Part shown: positions 12,780-23,687 of the stretch, piece after piece | Position numbering within the stretch: the stretch's first letter is position 1 | Layout: the number at the start of each line of letters is the position of its first letter | NCBI GenBank assembly: GCA_017607445.1 | Contig: JAEVHH010000007.1 | Coordinates: 1,488,001 to 1,552,000 of the forward strand | DNA from: Histoplasma ohiense | Taxonomy: Eukaryota; Ascomycota; Eurotiomycetes; Onygenales; Ajellomycetaceae | Direction: 5' to 3' | Length of the DNA stretch: 64,000 nt | The notes under the pieces: generated by a model | What the model was told of the DNA's origin: nothing | Databases searched by the model: none | What the model saw: only the letters and a program-made list of their open reading frames with translations | Translations under genes and position numbers: made by a program

Positions 12780-13827
12780 ATTGCTGATTTTTTGCTTATT
12801 GAACTTGATTGTGCTTTTCAGAGTGTAACATTCAACAATCATTTGCAACATGACTCTTCTTATGACAGTGAGAACACTTCTTCATTCAGTTATATTTATC
12901 TTTCTTGATTTGTTCAGTTGAACCCATTTGTTCCTCTTGTTTTCTCTTGTTTCAATGATTGCTAGATTTATCAGAACAATGCTGATTCTCTATAAATATT
13001 GCAGATTTTTCTTTGTGAATAGCATACTGTTGCTTCAGCATATTTTCCTTGAGAGTCTGTAGAGTTCAAAGCAACTCTTTGTAGTTCTGAGGCTCTTAAT
13101 TTCAACAGTTGAGTTCTGTGTGTAATATCTTCAATGCCTTACTACACAAGTTATCCATTCTTTGTTCCTCATTATATGGGGGTAAGTAGTATTCCCAGTC
13201 TTTGAGATATTTAGAGAAATTGCATATCAATTGTCATTTTTATTGCTTTGCATTTTGAAACTTTTGACTTGTCAATCAGTGCTGGTTCTGTGGATTGTTA
13301 ATTTGCATTTCTAGATGTGATAACATATTGTCAAAAGTCAATGATGTTGCTTCTTCATGTCTCTCATATAATGATACAAAATTCAACCATTTCTGCTTAA
13401 TGTGGATGTCAAGATAGAGTTTAGCATCATTTATCTTGTGTTCTTCCTTTTGATAATATCAGTGGTGATGTGTAAAGAGAGTCAATATGCAATCTTTATA
13501 GTTCTTGAATTCTAATATATTTTTTTCTCAATAATAGTTCTTAATCTTCAACCTCAGTGGTGTTTCATTATCATCATCTGTATTATTTGCAGATTGATTT
13601 TGCAGTGATTCTGTGGTGATATTCTGAGTTAATTGAGACTTGATGAGAGTATCTTCATGAATCTGCACTTTCAACTTGTTGAGCTGCTGTTGTGCATGCA
13701 GAATAGCTAATTGCTGCTCTCATTCATGAATTTGATCATTCAACTGTTGCAAATGCACATTGTGATCATTGAAGGCAGTAGAAGATTCAGATTGGTTTTC
13801 AAGGAATCTTGTGTATGTTGAAATCAT
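12780..13827 (-). pseudogene. Gypsy-2 copy 1 gag pseudogene
   Basis: It starts at the ATG complementary to 13825-13827. A Gln/Glu/Leu-rich coiled-coil-like segment occupies roughly residues 15-70. A capsid-like region containing TPLRLKIKNYYWEKN follows. A CCHC zinc knuckle (C-x2-C-x4-H-x4-C) is intact near 12835-12885. Several TGA and TAA stops interrupt the frame. Confidence 0.82.
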
Positions 13828-13918
13828 CTTGTATGTTTTGACTAATATTGCATGTTTTAACTAACATTGTGTGCTTTATTGTAGATGTGCGTAACAACGG
13901 ACCACTCAAATAAAGTTT

Positions 13919-13932
13919 AGAGTGATTAGAAT
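13919..13932 (-). other. Probable primer-binding site of Gypsy-2 copy 1
   Basis: Directly inside the 5' LTR, the minus strand reads ATTCTAATCACTCT. It shares the core TTCTAATC-x-CTC with Gypsy-1. Inferred to pair with the 5' half of a serine tRNA rather than with a CCA end. Confidence 0.5.
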
Positions 13933-14203
13933 TGTAAGAGATGGTTGTAGATATAATTATAGAAGTAGTGTGAAGTACACATGTAGAATGTTAAGAAGAT
14001 AGCAATCTCTATTATTCAAAGCTAATTACTGATCTTCTAATATCTACAGATATCAGTGAGCATTATATAGATGACTATCATATGCTACAGCTGTCTATGA
14101 TGCTGTGTGCTATGTCTCTCTTCATTAATTCTGATGTGTTCTGTGTTCTTCTATCGCCACATAGCTATTTTCTAATATAGATATCTCCGTTGCGCCTATT
14201 ACA
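13933..14203 (-). repeat. Gypsy-2 5' LTR (copy 1)
   Basis: 271 bp, the exact length of its partner at 7060-7330. It keeps more CpG sites than the partner (TGCGCC and CTCCGT near 14187-14196), where the partner has decayed to TG or CA. Confidence 0.95.
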
Positions 14204-14208
14204 AAAAG

Positions 14209-15754
14209 ACAAAGAAAACAGACTCTAAGAAAAGTTTAAAAATTCTCAGTTCATTCATTCTCATCTCATTCTTCATCTCTCACTTTCTCTTCTCTTTTTC
14301 ATCATTTCTTTCATCTCTTCTCTCTGTCATTCTCATTCAATACTTCTTCTGATATTTGTAAATTACTGACATTCATTTTGAGTGCAGAGATATAAGCAAA
14401 TGTCTATTTCACAAAACATTTGTCTTCTCACTTCTCTTCTTCTTCATCAATCTACTCATTCTCTGACATATCTGATGAAGAAAGGCATTTCTCTTTATCT
14501 TCTTCTCTCACTTTCTCATCATTCAAGACACTCTCTTCCTCTGCTCCACAGACATCAGTGACAAATTAACAAGAAAAGCAGACATCACAAACACTGCTAC
14601 AGTCATCAGTGTCTTCACAATCTTCTTCATTGACTCTTCAGTCAACTTCTCTTTCATCAATCTCTTCTCAGTCAACTTTTTCATCACAGAGTCTCTGAAG
14701 CTCATCATTCTCAAAACCCTCTCTTTCTCTAATGTCTCTGCTCTGAAAGAATCAGACACAATCACAGTCTTCAAAACCTGCATCTTTGCAGACTCAGTTA
14801 TCATCTGATACTGAGATTATAGAGCATTCACTTCTGCTCTGTTCTAAGCAGACAGCATCACCAGATGAGATGTGTTCAATCATTTAACTAAACAACAAAG
14901 ACAACTTTTGTGGCTGGTCATATTCTTCCCAGCCACCACCTTCATAAAAATAAACACTCACCCACATATGATGCATCTCAGAAGAAGTATATCACACACC
15001 TAGCATCATTATCAGTATATCACTATTCAAAAGCAAATTTGAAGAAAAAGAAAAAGAAAATAAGAATTAAAGAGGATTACTCACAGATTTGCAGAATTTC
15101 TCTGCAGAGACACAAGTCTCACAACACTTCTAAACATTTGACTTCAACACACATCAAAAATCAATGTCTTCAAATCTTGAAACACAACATTCACACAGAA
15201 TTCAACTGTTGTGCATCATGTGATTAGAGCTAGAGCAATGTAACAAGCAAACAGTGAATGATGCTATATAGAAATAAGCTAGTGACACATGTGACCACAC
15301 TAATAACATCACTGACAAGAAACACCAGCAATAATACACAATAAGCATCAGTGAGGAAACAACTTACTTAAAATTGAGATATCTGAGAGAGCTCATTTCA
15401 AAAAAAGAGGGGAGGAAGAGAGAGAATCAACAAAAATTTAAAAATTTTTATTGAAAATAAAAAATTGCAGCAGAACAGAAAGAAGCTTTGATGATGATCA
15501 AGTTAAAAAAGAAGAGAAATCTTCAAGAGAAAAGAAATTCTTTTTGCTTCTCTGCATGCAACCTCTAGCAACCAAAGAATCCACCAATTCCACTTTATTA
15601 GAAAATCAATAACAACATGTATACAAGCTATCTAGAGAACATGATTGATATACTGCTATCAACAAGCAGAACTTACAATACAGAAATGCAATTATCTACT
15701 AACAAGCAATCTATACAATCATTGAAAGCAGCTCTTATAAAAAAGAGAGACAAT
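14209..15754 (+). mobile_element. Gypsy-1 copy A, 3' region after the nested insertion
   Basis: It matches 21755-23327 of Gypsy-1 copy B. It carries no plus-strand gene. 14260-14890 is a T/C-rich stretch whose complement encodes a degraded version of the antisense ORF of copy B; the best open part is the minus frame 14523-14804, sharing the residues VIVSDSFRAETLEKE with copy B. 14890-15738 shows no coding signal. A purine-rich tract with AAAAAAGAGAGACAAT at 15739-15754 abuts the 3' LTR and is the likely polypurine tract. Confidence 0.75.
14523..14804 (-). pseudogene. Antisense ORF remnant in Gypsy-1 copy A
   Basis: The 93-codon minus frame shares its N-terminal half (SDSFRAETLEKE, then Lys/Glu-rich repeats) with the longer antisense ORF at 21926-22429 in copy B. 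After about residue 60 the frames differ, so this copy is frameshifted or otherwise decayed. The product is a charged, probably helical protein of unknown function. Confidence 0.45.
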
Positions 15755-15971
15755 TGTAATGCACTCATTTATTATTTTCTTATTATCTTCACTTATTCTT
15801 ATCTCTTTCCATTATACTCTCACTACTGCTATTTCTATATGTATATATATATTGATGTATGTATTTCACACATCTTCTTTCTCTTTCTTTTCTTTCTTAG
15901 CAATTAGCTACACCACATTACACTACTATACTACACTCTACAATATATTGCTATTATCTCTGCTATAACTA
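15755..15971 (+). repeat. Truncated 3' LTR of Gypsy-1 copy A
   Basis: It begins TGTAATGCAC and follows the LTR for about 217 bp; the last ~50 bp are missing. It runs straight into the inverted LTR of copy C at 15972, giving a tail-to-tail LTR palindrome. The simplest reading is that copy C inserted into this LTR. Confidence 0.85.
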
Positions 15972-16152
15972 TGTGAGGTGTAGTGACAGTGTGAAGAGTA
16001 ACAGTAGAAGATAGTTTATAGCATAGCAGAGATAATAGCAATATACTGTAGAGTGTAGTATAGTAATATAGTGTAGTGTAGTGTAGCTAATTGCTAAGAA
16101 AGAAAAGAAAGAGAAAGAAGATATGTGAAATACATACATTGATATATATATA
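15972..16152 (-). repeat. Gypsy-1 copy C 3' LTR, first piece
   Basis: An inverted LTR beginning TGTGAGGTG on the plus strand. It is interrupted at an AT-rich (TA)n spot by Gypsy-1 copy B; ATATA is duplicated at 16148-16152 and 23596-23600. It continues at 23601. Confidence 0.9.
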
Positions 16153-16420
16153 TGTAATGCACTCGTTTATTATTTCCTTATTATCTTCGCTTATTCTTAC
16201 CTCTTTCCATTATACTCTCGCTACCGCTATTTCTATATGTATATATATATATCGATGTATGTATTTCGCACATCTTCTTTCTCTTTCTTTTCTTTCTTAG
16301 CAATTAGCTACACTACATTACACTACTATACTATATTACTCTACAATATATTACTATTATCTCTGCTACACTATAGACTATCTTCTACTGTTACTCTTCA
16401 CACTGTCACTATATCTCACA
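16153..16420 (+). repeat. Gypsy-1 5' LTR (copy B)
   Basis: 268 bp, TG...CA. It starts abruptly in the middle of the inverted copy C LTR, which fixes the boundary. Partner 23328-23595. Confidence 0.95.
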
Positions 16421-16436
16421 GTTTCTAATCACTCAA
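16421..16436 (+). other. Probable primer-binding site of Gypsy-1 copy B
   Basis: GTTTCTAATCACTCAA directly after the LTR, identical to copy A. See the finding on half-tRNA priming. Confidence 0.5.
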
Positions 16437-16467
16437 TCTTTGAGAGATGATTCATTGAGTAATAGTC

Positions 16468-17890
16468 ATGATCTCTATCTGCAGCATTCATCATACTCAT
16501 GCTATCACTGAATCTGAAGCAGCAAACATCATGAAAGAAAACTGTGAAATGCACATTTCTGTCACTGAAAGTGTGCAACAAGCATCATCTTTCTCTATGA
16601 AATCAGACTCTGAATATAGTTCAGAAGAGGATATCTCTTCTGAAGATCTCAGTGCAATTGAGACTGAGAAGATAGCTGTGATCAGAAAAATCAAAAAATT
16701 ACAGATTGAGAAAGAATTGTGAAAACTTCAACAATGATGTGACACTTTACTACAAAAATTAAATGAAACAATTTCAGTCATCTGAAATACACTAGAAGCA
16801 CATCTGAACCACAGTAGAGATGCAACTAATGTGAATGATAACTGTGATAACATCACAAGTATTCTCAGATCATCAGAAGTCATACTACAAATGCTCAACA
16901 TCTTAGTGAAAAGTACTGTGACTACTGTCAGTGAAAGATGTAGTCAGATACCACTTTGACAATTAGAACTTTGAGATTTCAGTATGAGTGATCACTTTTC
17001 TCAGAGAGATGTGAAAAAGTTCTGAGATTAAAGCATGAAAGAATTTGAAAACTTTGTTACAGCTGCTATCACTTTCCATGTCAGTGATCTTGATTACTAC
17101 AATGAACACAATCATTGAAAGATCATTGAAGCTGTTACTTATTTCAATGTCAAGATGCAACAATGTTGATATCAACATACATATGATATGCAGACTTTGC
17201 CACCATGGGAAGAATTTGTTAGTTGAATGCAATGTCAAGTCACTGATTCAGATAAAAGTTTCTGAGATACTGATAGACAGTACTGAAAAACAGAGCAACA
17301 AAAAGATCAGACAGTTCAACAATTTGCTTCACACTTACAATCAATTGAAGAATGTCTGTGGCATTTTTATAGTGAATATCATTGAAAATCACATCTCTAT
17401 ATGAAAGTTCTACCTTCCATTTGCTGAGAATTCAACAAATATGCAATCAAATTGAAAGAGTTAAGCTATGATGCCACTCTACATAAACTTGCAATGACAG
17501 AATTGAATCTGTCAGAGAGACAGAAGAAGCTTAAAGAGAAGTCAAATTTCAAAAACCCTACTCAAAGCTTTAACAACAGAAATAATGCTGATAATAGATC
17601 ATAAAACAAATACAGATGAAATGACACTACAAAGTCTGATGACTCCACTCAATCAAAATATTGCTGTTATTGCAAGCAATCAGAATATATCATTGATTCA
17701 TGTTTCAAATGATTCAAAGACAAATCCAAAAACATCAAGTCTGACTCAAAACTCAATATGAAAGACATAAAGAACTTGAAGAACTCAAAAAATGCTTAAA
17801 ACACATCATTCAACTTGCAATGACAGTCATAAGTATGAAAAGTTGATGCAAAAATGTCTTAAGCTTCACTGTCACAGTGGAACTTGCTAC
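16468..17890 (+). pseudogene. Gypsy-1 copy B gag pseudogene
   Basis: It starts at ATG 16468 with an acidic N-terminal region open for 84 codons. The remainder carries scattered TGA stops. A CCHC knuckle near 17660-17705 has its His replaced by Tyr. The segment 17045-17404 is open only in a shifted frame and is a shadow. Equivalent to gag of copies A and D. Confidence 0.8.
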
Positions 17891-17899
17891 ATCTAAGAG

Positions 17900-20800
17900 T
17901 CTGCAAAAAGTGCTTGCACTAGTAGACTCTGAATCAGAAGTGAACTGTGTTGATGAATTTTGAACAAAGGATCACAATCTAGAAGCTGCTCACTGCAAAA
18001 TCAAAATGATTAAGTTGATTGATGAATGCATAATGCACTTCTTTGAAGAGTATAACATTGCAACTACTGTCATTGATCACAAAAGTAATGCACAGCAGAC
18101 ATCTCATTTCTTTCATGCAATGAAGATGAAGAACTACAGTCTTGTATTAGAATTTTCTTGATTAAGACAAACAAATTCTCTTATAGATTGATCAGATGAA
18201 TAATTCTTCTTTAGAAGCTCTGAAGATAAACAACAGCCTCAAATTATTTCTGAACAAGATGTCTTAGCTGAAGTTCTCACAGAAGCTAGAGTAGAAATAC
18301 TTGTAGTATTATCTACAGAACATTCAAAAGACTCAAAGCATGCTTCATATATATTCTCAACTATATATTCAGACTTGCCAACTGATCTATCTGATTATAT
18401 CATGCCATATGTGCATATCTTCTCAGAAGAAGCTGCTATAAGCACAAAAAGATTAGAAGAGATGGAACATCATATAGATCTCAAGTCTGATGCACAATCT
18501 CTATTTATATCAATATACAATCTCTCTGAAACTGAGTTAGCCACTCTAAGAGAATATTTAAAAAATGTATTAGATAAAGAGTGGATACAATTATTCAGTA
18601 GCTCAGCTGATGCACTGATTCTCTTTGTCCTCAAAAAAGATGATGAACTCTGTCTTTGTGTAGACTATTGAGAATTAAATTGAATTATCATCAAGAACTG
18701 ATACCCTCTATCTCTAATAAGTGAATTACTTGATAGACTTTCAAAAGCCAAGATATTCACTAAGCTGAATCTTCAAGATGTCTATCACCACATACTTATA
18801 GCAGCAAAAGACTGTTGAAAGACAGTCTTTAGAACAAGATATGAATATTTTGAATATGTAGTTATATCATTTGAACTAGCTAATGCTTCAACAACATTTC
18901 AAGCATACATTAACAATACCTTGTCTGATTTGTTGGATATATGTTGCATTGTCTATTTGGATGACATTCTCATATTCTTCAATTCAAAGCAGGAATATAA
19001 AGTGCATGTTACTAAGATGCTAGAACATCTTGAGCATGTGAATCTATTTGCAAAACTCTCTAAGTATGAATTTGAAGTGAACAAAATCTCATTTCTGAGG
19101 TTTGTTATAGATACAAATGATGTCAAGATGAAGTCAGACAGAGTCTCCACTATTGTGAAATGATCTATATTTAAATCAATTAAAGAGGTTCAATTCTTCT
19201 TGAGCTTTGCTAATTTCTATTGATGATTTATTAAGTCTTTCTCCTCTATTGCAGCCCCATTATTTGAACTTACAAAAGAAAGCAAAAAGAGGAAAAGAAA
19301 AGCCACTTTTATATGAACAGAAGATGCTCAAAGTGCTTTTGATGAGCTCAAATTGTGCTTTATATGTGCTCCTCTATTAACTCATTTTGACTCAGCTTGA
19401 TGTATTCAGATTGAATCTGATGCATTCACTTTTGCAGTTGCTGCTATTCTGTCACAGTTGCAGAATGATGAACACTGACATTCAGTTGTCTTCTGATCAA
19501 GAAAGTTGATTGATGTGGAAACATATTATGATACTCATGATAAAGAACTCTTGACTATTGTAGCAGTATTTAAGAATTGAAGACATTATCTGAAGAGAAG
19601 TCAGTATTCAATTCAAGTCTGATCTGATCATGCCAATCTGCAGTACTTTATGATGACTAAGAAACTGAACAGACATCAGATCAGATGAATGAAAGCTTTA
19701 TCTGCTTATGATTTTGTATTACTGCATCACTCTGAATCAAAGAATTCAGCTGATGAGTTCAGTCATCACACAGACTACAGTGAGGTCTATAATGATCAAA
19801 CTATATTATCTACTCTGCAACAGAAGCTGAAACATGGAGTTAGACTAGACTGAGAAACTGATACTTCTTTTCAAAATGATATTTCTTCTGATATAGTCTG
19901 TGCATAAATCTCTAATGAGCAAAATGCTTCTTTTAATGAGTGAAAAGCACTTCATACATCAATATCTTCTATCTCTTGTGTAAACTCTTTCTCTTCATTG
20001 TGTGTTGAGCAATATATGCTCTGAATTGCAGTCAATAAGACTATTCTTGAGGACTCAGCATATACAGAAATGTCTGAATCCTTCATCTTATTTCTGAGTA
20101 AAGCACAGAAGATTGATTCTTTTGCTACTGAGCAAAGAGAGAAGATAAAAGAGAAGAATATGACTGTTGCTGAAAATATACTATAAACAATTTCTGAGAA
20201 TGATATATTGTGTGCTGATGGTTGTGTGTATGTCCCTCAACAAAAGACACTCATTGATGAAATTATCAGTGCAAATCATGATGATCCACAGAGGGGTCAC
20301 TTTGATATAAAAAAGTTTATAGACAGTATTCAGAACAAATACTATTGACATGAGCTAGTCAGAGATGTCAAAGATTATATATTCACTTATGATACTTGTC
20401 AAAGAGTAAAGTTAAAACAGCACAGACAATATGAAGAATTGAATACAATTTTCTTATCATCAAATTCTTTTGAATTCATTACTATGAATTTTATTACAGA
20501 CTTGTCAGTCTCTACATTTCTTCATCAAATCTACAATACAATTTTAATGATTGTGAATATATATACCAAGTTTACAATCTATATTCCTTGCATCAAAAAC
20601 ATTACAGCTGATGAACTAGCAGAAATTGTTTATATCAAGTTCTATACAATTTATGAAGTACTCAAAAACCATATATTCAATTGAGATTTGCTGTTTACAA
20701 GTCATTATTGATCCATCTTTTGTTATATACTAGACACACACTGGAAACTTTCAACAGCCTTTCACCCTCAAACAGATGATCAAATAGAATGACAAAATAA

Positions 20801-21620
20801 AATCTTGAAACATTATCTTCAATACTTTATCAACTATCATCAAGATGACTGAGCATACTGACTATCACTAGCACAGTTTGTTTACAATATCTCTCAACAT
20901 GTCTCTACTGAAATGGCATTCATGGAAGCCTTAATGGGATATTGATCTGATTTGAAAATTAATGTCAGCAAACCACCACAATCAGTCGCCATACATGCTG
21001 CTAGCCGCACAAAACATATTGAGGAAACACATCATAAGCTCATCAAGAATCTACAAAAGATGCAATAAGCACAGAAAATCTATTATAATACAAAACATAA
21101 ATCTCAACAATTTAAAATAGATGACTATATCATGCTCAATGCAAAAAATCTCCAATTGCTGTGCTCAGTTCACAAACTCAATCATAAATATGTTGAACTC
21201 TTCAAGATTCTGAATACTATCAGAAAACAAGTGTACAAACTAGAACTGTCATCTTTATATAAAAGCATTCATTCTGTATTTCATGTATCTTTATTGAAGC
21301 CATACAACTGCAGAAATGGAGCTCTATCAGAATCAGAACTGAAACTTATCAATGATGAAGAAAAATATCAAGTTGAAGAAATTCTTGAAAAATGACAACA
21401 AAAAAACAAATCTTCAGAATATCTTGTGAGATGGACAGGTTGGAATTCTAGTGATGATACATGGAAACTGAAAGAAAACATATTGAACACTCAGACATTT
21501 GAAATCTTTCTTGAACAAGAAAATGAACAACAAATACAAAAACAACATACCCTCAAACATCAAAAGCACAAACATCAAGTTGAAAGATGTCAGAATCACA
21601 AATCTTAAATCAAAAAACAC
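17900..21620 (+). pseudogene. Gypsy-1 copy B pol pseudogene
   Basis: The protease active site LVDSESEVNC at about 17920-17950 retains the Asp. RT is at 18375-19400: LCVDY is followed by TGA, and the catalytic motif YLDD at 18954-18965 is intact. RNase H is at about 19410-19690 (SDAFTFAVAAILSQ). The integrase zinc region is at about 20270-20405 (RGHFDIKKF, then YDTCQR, one Cys changed to Tyr). The integrase core is at 20439-20790 (TAFHPQTDDQ). The chromodomain at 21414-21520 is well preserved (EYLVRWTGWNSSDDTW) and is the module that would guide integration to modified histones. Stops are mostly TGA in place of CGA or TGG. Confidence 0.9.
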
Positions 21621-21925
21621 TAGAAGCACAAATCTCACTCAAACTTCAATCAAATGTATTTTTTTAGAAGGATTTTATCAGAGAAAAGGGAAAAAGGAAA
21701 AAATTCAATTTGAGTATAATAAATACAAAAAAATAAAAAATACAGACAAGGAAAAAACAAAGAAAATGGGTTCTAAGGAAAGTCTAAAGGCTCTCAGTTC
21801 ATTCACTTTTATCTCAATTCTCTCATCTTTCACTTCCCCTCTGTCACCCCCTTCTTATACTGCCTCTGGTACTCATTAAGCATCAGATCTCATTTCAGAT
21901 GCAAAGATATCAGTAAATATCTCTT

Positions 21926-22429
21926 TCACAGAACATTTGCTTTCTTCTCTTTATTCTTCTTCATCAACCCCTCCACCCACTGACACATCTGCTGAAGAAA
22001 GGTCTCTCCCCCCATGATCTCCTCCCACACCTTCACATCATGGAACTTATATCCTTCATATTCCACTGTCTTTACTGCTGGAGTCTCCACAACCTTCTCT
22101 GTTGACTCTCCAGCTAACTTCTTCAATCTCTCTTCAATCAACTCTTTCAATCTCTTTTCAATCAATTTCTTCAACTTCTTCTCAGTCAACCCCTCCTCAG
22201 CTGACTTCTTCACCACAGAGTTCTCAAAGCTCACCACTTTCAAAATCCTCATATTCTTCTCCACACTCTTCTCTTTCTCTAATGTCTCTGCTCTGAAAGA
22301 ATCAGACACAATCACAGTCTCCAAAATCTGTATCTCTGCAGACTCAGCCACTATCTGATGCTGAAACCACAGAGCATTCACCTCTGCTCTGCTCTGAGCA
22401 GACAGCATTGCCAGATGAGATGTGTTCAA
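21926..22429 (-). CDS. Antisense ORF in the 3' region of Gypsy-1 copy B
   Basis: A 167-codon minus-strand frame that is fully open inside an element whose gag-pol is dead. The frame opens at a TTG at 22427-22429, just after a TGA; the first ATG in frame is about seven codons in (MLSAQSRAEVNALW), so the start is uncertain. The middle is a Lys/Glu/Leu-rich, probably coiled-coil stretch (KKLIEKRLKELIEERLKKL). The C-terminal part contains EYEGYKFHDVKVWEE and a Trp/Met-rich end. A related but broken frame lies at the same place in copy A. It points towards pol, tail to tail, as in Gypsy-2, but shares no sequence with the Gypsy-2 antisense gene. Function unknown. Confidence 0.5.
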   Translation of the reverse strand: MNTSHLAMLSAQSRAEVNALWFQHQIVAESAEIQILETVIVSDSFRAETLEKEKSVEKNMRILKVVSFENSVVKKSAEEGLTEKKLKKLIEKRLKELIEERLKKLAGESTEKVVETPAVKTVEYEGYKFHDVKVWEEIMGGETFLQQMCQWVEGLMKKNKEKKANVL

Positions 22430-23311
22430 TCATTTTATTAAATAATGAAAATGACTTTTGTGATTGATCATATTCTCCTCAGCTGCCACCCCTGCAAAAA
22501 TAAACACTCACTCATGCATGATGTGCCTCAGAAGAGGTGTATCACACATCTAGCATTATTATCAGTATATCAACATTGCTAAGAGCACTACTACCTATTC
22601 AAAAGCAAATTTGAAGAAAAAGAAAAAGGAAATAAGAATTAAAGAGAATTACTCATGAGTTTGCAGGATTTTCCTGCAGAGACACAAATCTCACAACACT
22701 TTCAAACATTTGATTCCAATACACATCAAAAATCAATGTCTTCAAGTCTAGAGACACAACATTCACACAGAATCTGACTATTGTGCATCACATGATTAGA
22801 GCTAGAGCAATATAACAAGTGAACAGTGAATGATGCTATATGAAAATAAGCTAGTGACACACATGACCACACTAATAACACCACTGACAAGGAACACCAA
22901 CAATAATATGCAATAAGCACTCAAGAAACAACTTACTTAAAATTGAGATAACTGAAAGAGCTCATTTCAATAAAAGAGAGAGAGAGAGAGAATAATGATA
23001 TAAAAAATTTAAAAATTTTTTTATTGAAGACAAAAAATCACAGCAGAAAGACAAGAAGCTTTGATGATGATCAAGTTAAAAGAGAAGAGAAATCTTCAAA
23101 AGAAAAGAAATTCTTTTTACTTCTCTGCACACAACCTCTGACAATCAAAGAATCCACCAATTCCATCTCATTAGAAAATCGATAACAACGCGTATACAAG
23201 CTATCTAGAGGATGCGATCGATATACTGCTATCAACAAGTGGAACTTACAATACAGAAATGCAATTATCTACTAGCAAGCAATCTATACAATCACTGAAA
23301 GCAGCTCTTAT
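22430..23311 (+). other. Non-coding 3' region of Gypsy-1 copy B
   Basis: About 880 bp with no supportable gene. On the minus strand it would be the upstream region of the antisense ORF, and it holds a possible 3' splice site (T-rich tract ending TTGCAG, near 22490). A (GA)n run lies near 22977-22990 and an A/T-rich run around 23000-23030. The same region, inverted, makes up 23688-24217 and 38661-38991. Confidence 0.7.
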
Positions 23312-23327
23312 AAAAAAGAAGGGCAAT
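23312..23327 (+). other. Polypurine tract of Gypsy-1 copy B
   Basis: AAAAAAGAAGGGCAAT directly before the 3' LTR. The equivalents in copy A, copy C and the copy at 55131 are similarly purine-rich. Confidence 0.7.
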
Positions 23328-23595
23328 TGTAATGCACTTGTTTATTATTTCCTTATTATCTTTGCTTATTCTTACCTCTTTCCATTATACTCTTGCTACC
23401 ACTATTTCTATATGTATATATATATATCGATGTATGTATTTCACACATCTTCTTTCTCTTTCTTTTCTTTCTTAGCAATTAGCTACACTACATTATGCTA
23501 CTATACTATATTACTCTACAATATATTACTATTATCTCCGCTACGCTATAGACTATCTTCTACTGTTACTCTTCACACTGTCACTACACCTCACA
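23328..23595 (+). repeat. Gypsy-1 3' LTR (copy B)
   Basis: 268 bp, ends CTCACA, followed by the ATATA duplication. It lies tail to tail with the second piece of the copy C LTR (23601-23687). Confidence 0.95.
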
Positions 23596-23600
23596 ATATA

Positions 23601-23687
23601 CATATAGAAATAGCAGTAGTGAGAGTATAATGAAAAGAGGTAAGAATAAGTGAAGATAATAAGAAAATAATAAACAAGTGCATTACA
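23601..23687 (-). repeat. Gypsy-1 copy C 3' LTR, second piece
   Basis: Completes the inverted LTR started at 15972-16152 (181 + 87 = 268 bp). It ends GCATTACA, the reverse complement of the LTR start. Confidence 0.9.

Larger units (their letters stand above)
7060..14203 (-). mobile_element. Ty3/Gypsy retrotransposon Gypsy-2 copy 1, nested in Gypsy-1 A
   Basis: Two 271-bp LTRs bound the element (7060-7330 and 13933-14203). The 5-bp target duplication AAAAG is exact at 7055-7059 and 14204-14208, and removing the element rejoins Gypsy-1 copy A. Total length is 7,144 bp, identical to copy 2 once the LINE inside copy 2 is subtracted. Reading on the minus strand: LTR, primer site, gag, protease, RT, RNase H, integrase, chromodomain. 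An accessory gene then follows on the opposite (plus) strand before the polypurine tract and 3' LTR. gag-pol is broken by many stops. Confidence 0.95.
1461..15971 (+). mobile_element. Ty3/Gypsy chromodomain retrotransposon, Gypsy-1 copy A
   Basis: Order on the plus strand: 5' LTR, primer site, gag, protease, reverse transcriptase, RNase H, integrase, chromodomain, long 3' region, truncated 3' LTR. The element is interrupted by Gypsy-2 copy 1 (7060-14203); the sequences on either side (to 7059 and from 14209) join into what is continuous in Gypsy-1 copy B. The 3' LTR stops at 15971 where inverted copy C begins. Its own length, excluding the insertion, is close to the 7,443 bp of copy B. The coding frames are dead: dozens of stops and substituted catalytic residues. 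The five bases before the 5' LTR are TAGTG; the matching right-hand duplication is not in view. Confidence 0.88.
16153..23595 (+). mobile_element. Gypsy-1 copy B, complete Ty3/Gypsy element
   Basis: Both LTRs are 268 bp (16153-16420 and 23328-23595) and the TSD ATATA is exact on both sides. The internal order is primer site, gag, protease, RT, RNase H, integrase, chromodomain, antisense ORF on the minus strand, polypurine tract. Total length is 7,443 bp. It is the best-preserved Gypsy-1 in the window: RT keeps YLDD, but gag-pol still has many stops. Eight of the ten variable sites I count between its two LTRs are CpG sites. Confidence 0.94.

Noticed and set aside
17045..17404. 119-codon ORF in Gypsy-1 B gag region (equivalent at 602-937)
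   Set aside because: Out of phase with the gag frame that holds the zinc knuckle; not preserved at full length in copy A.
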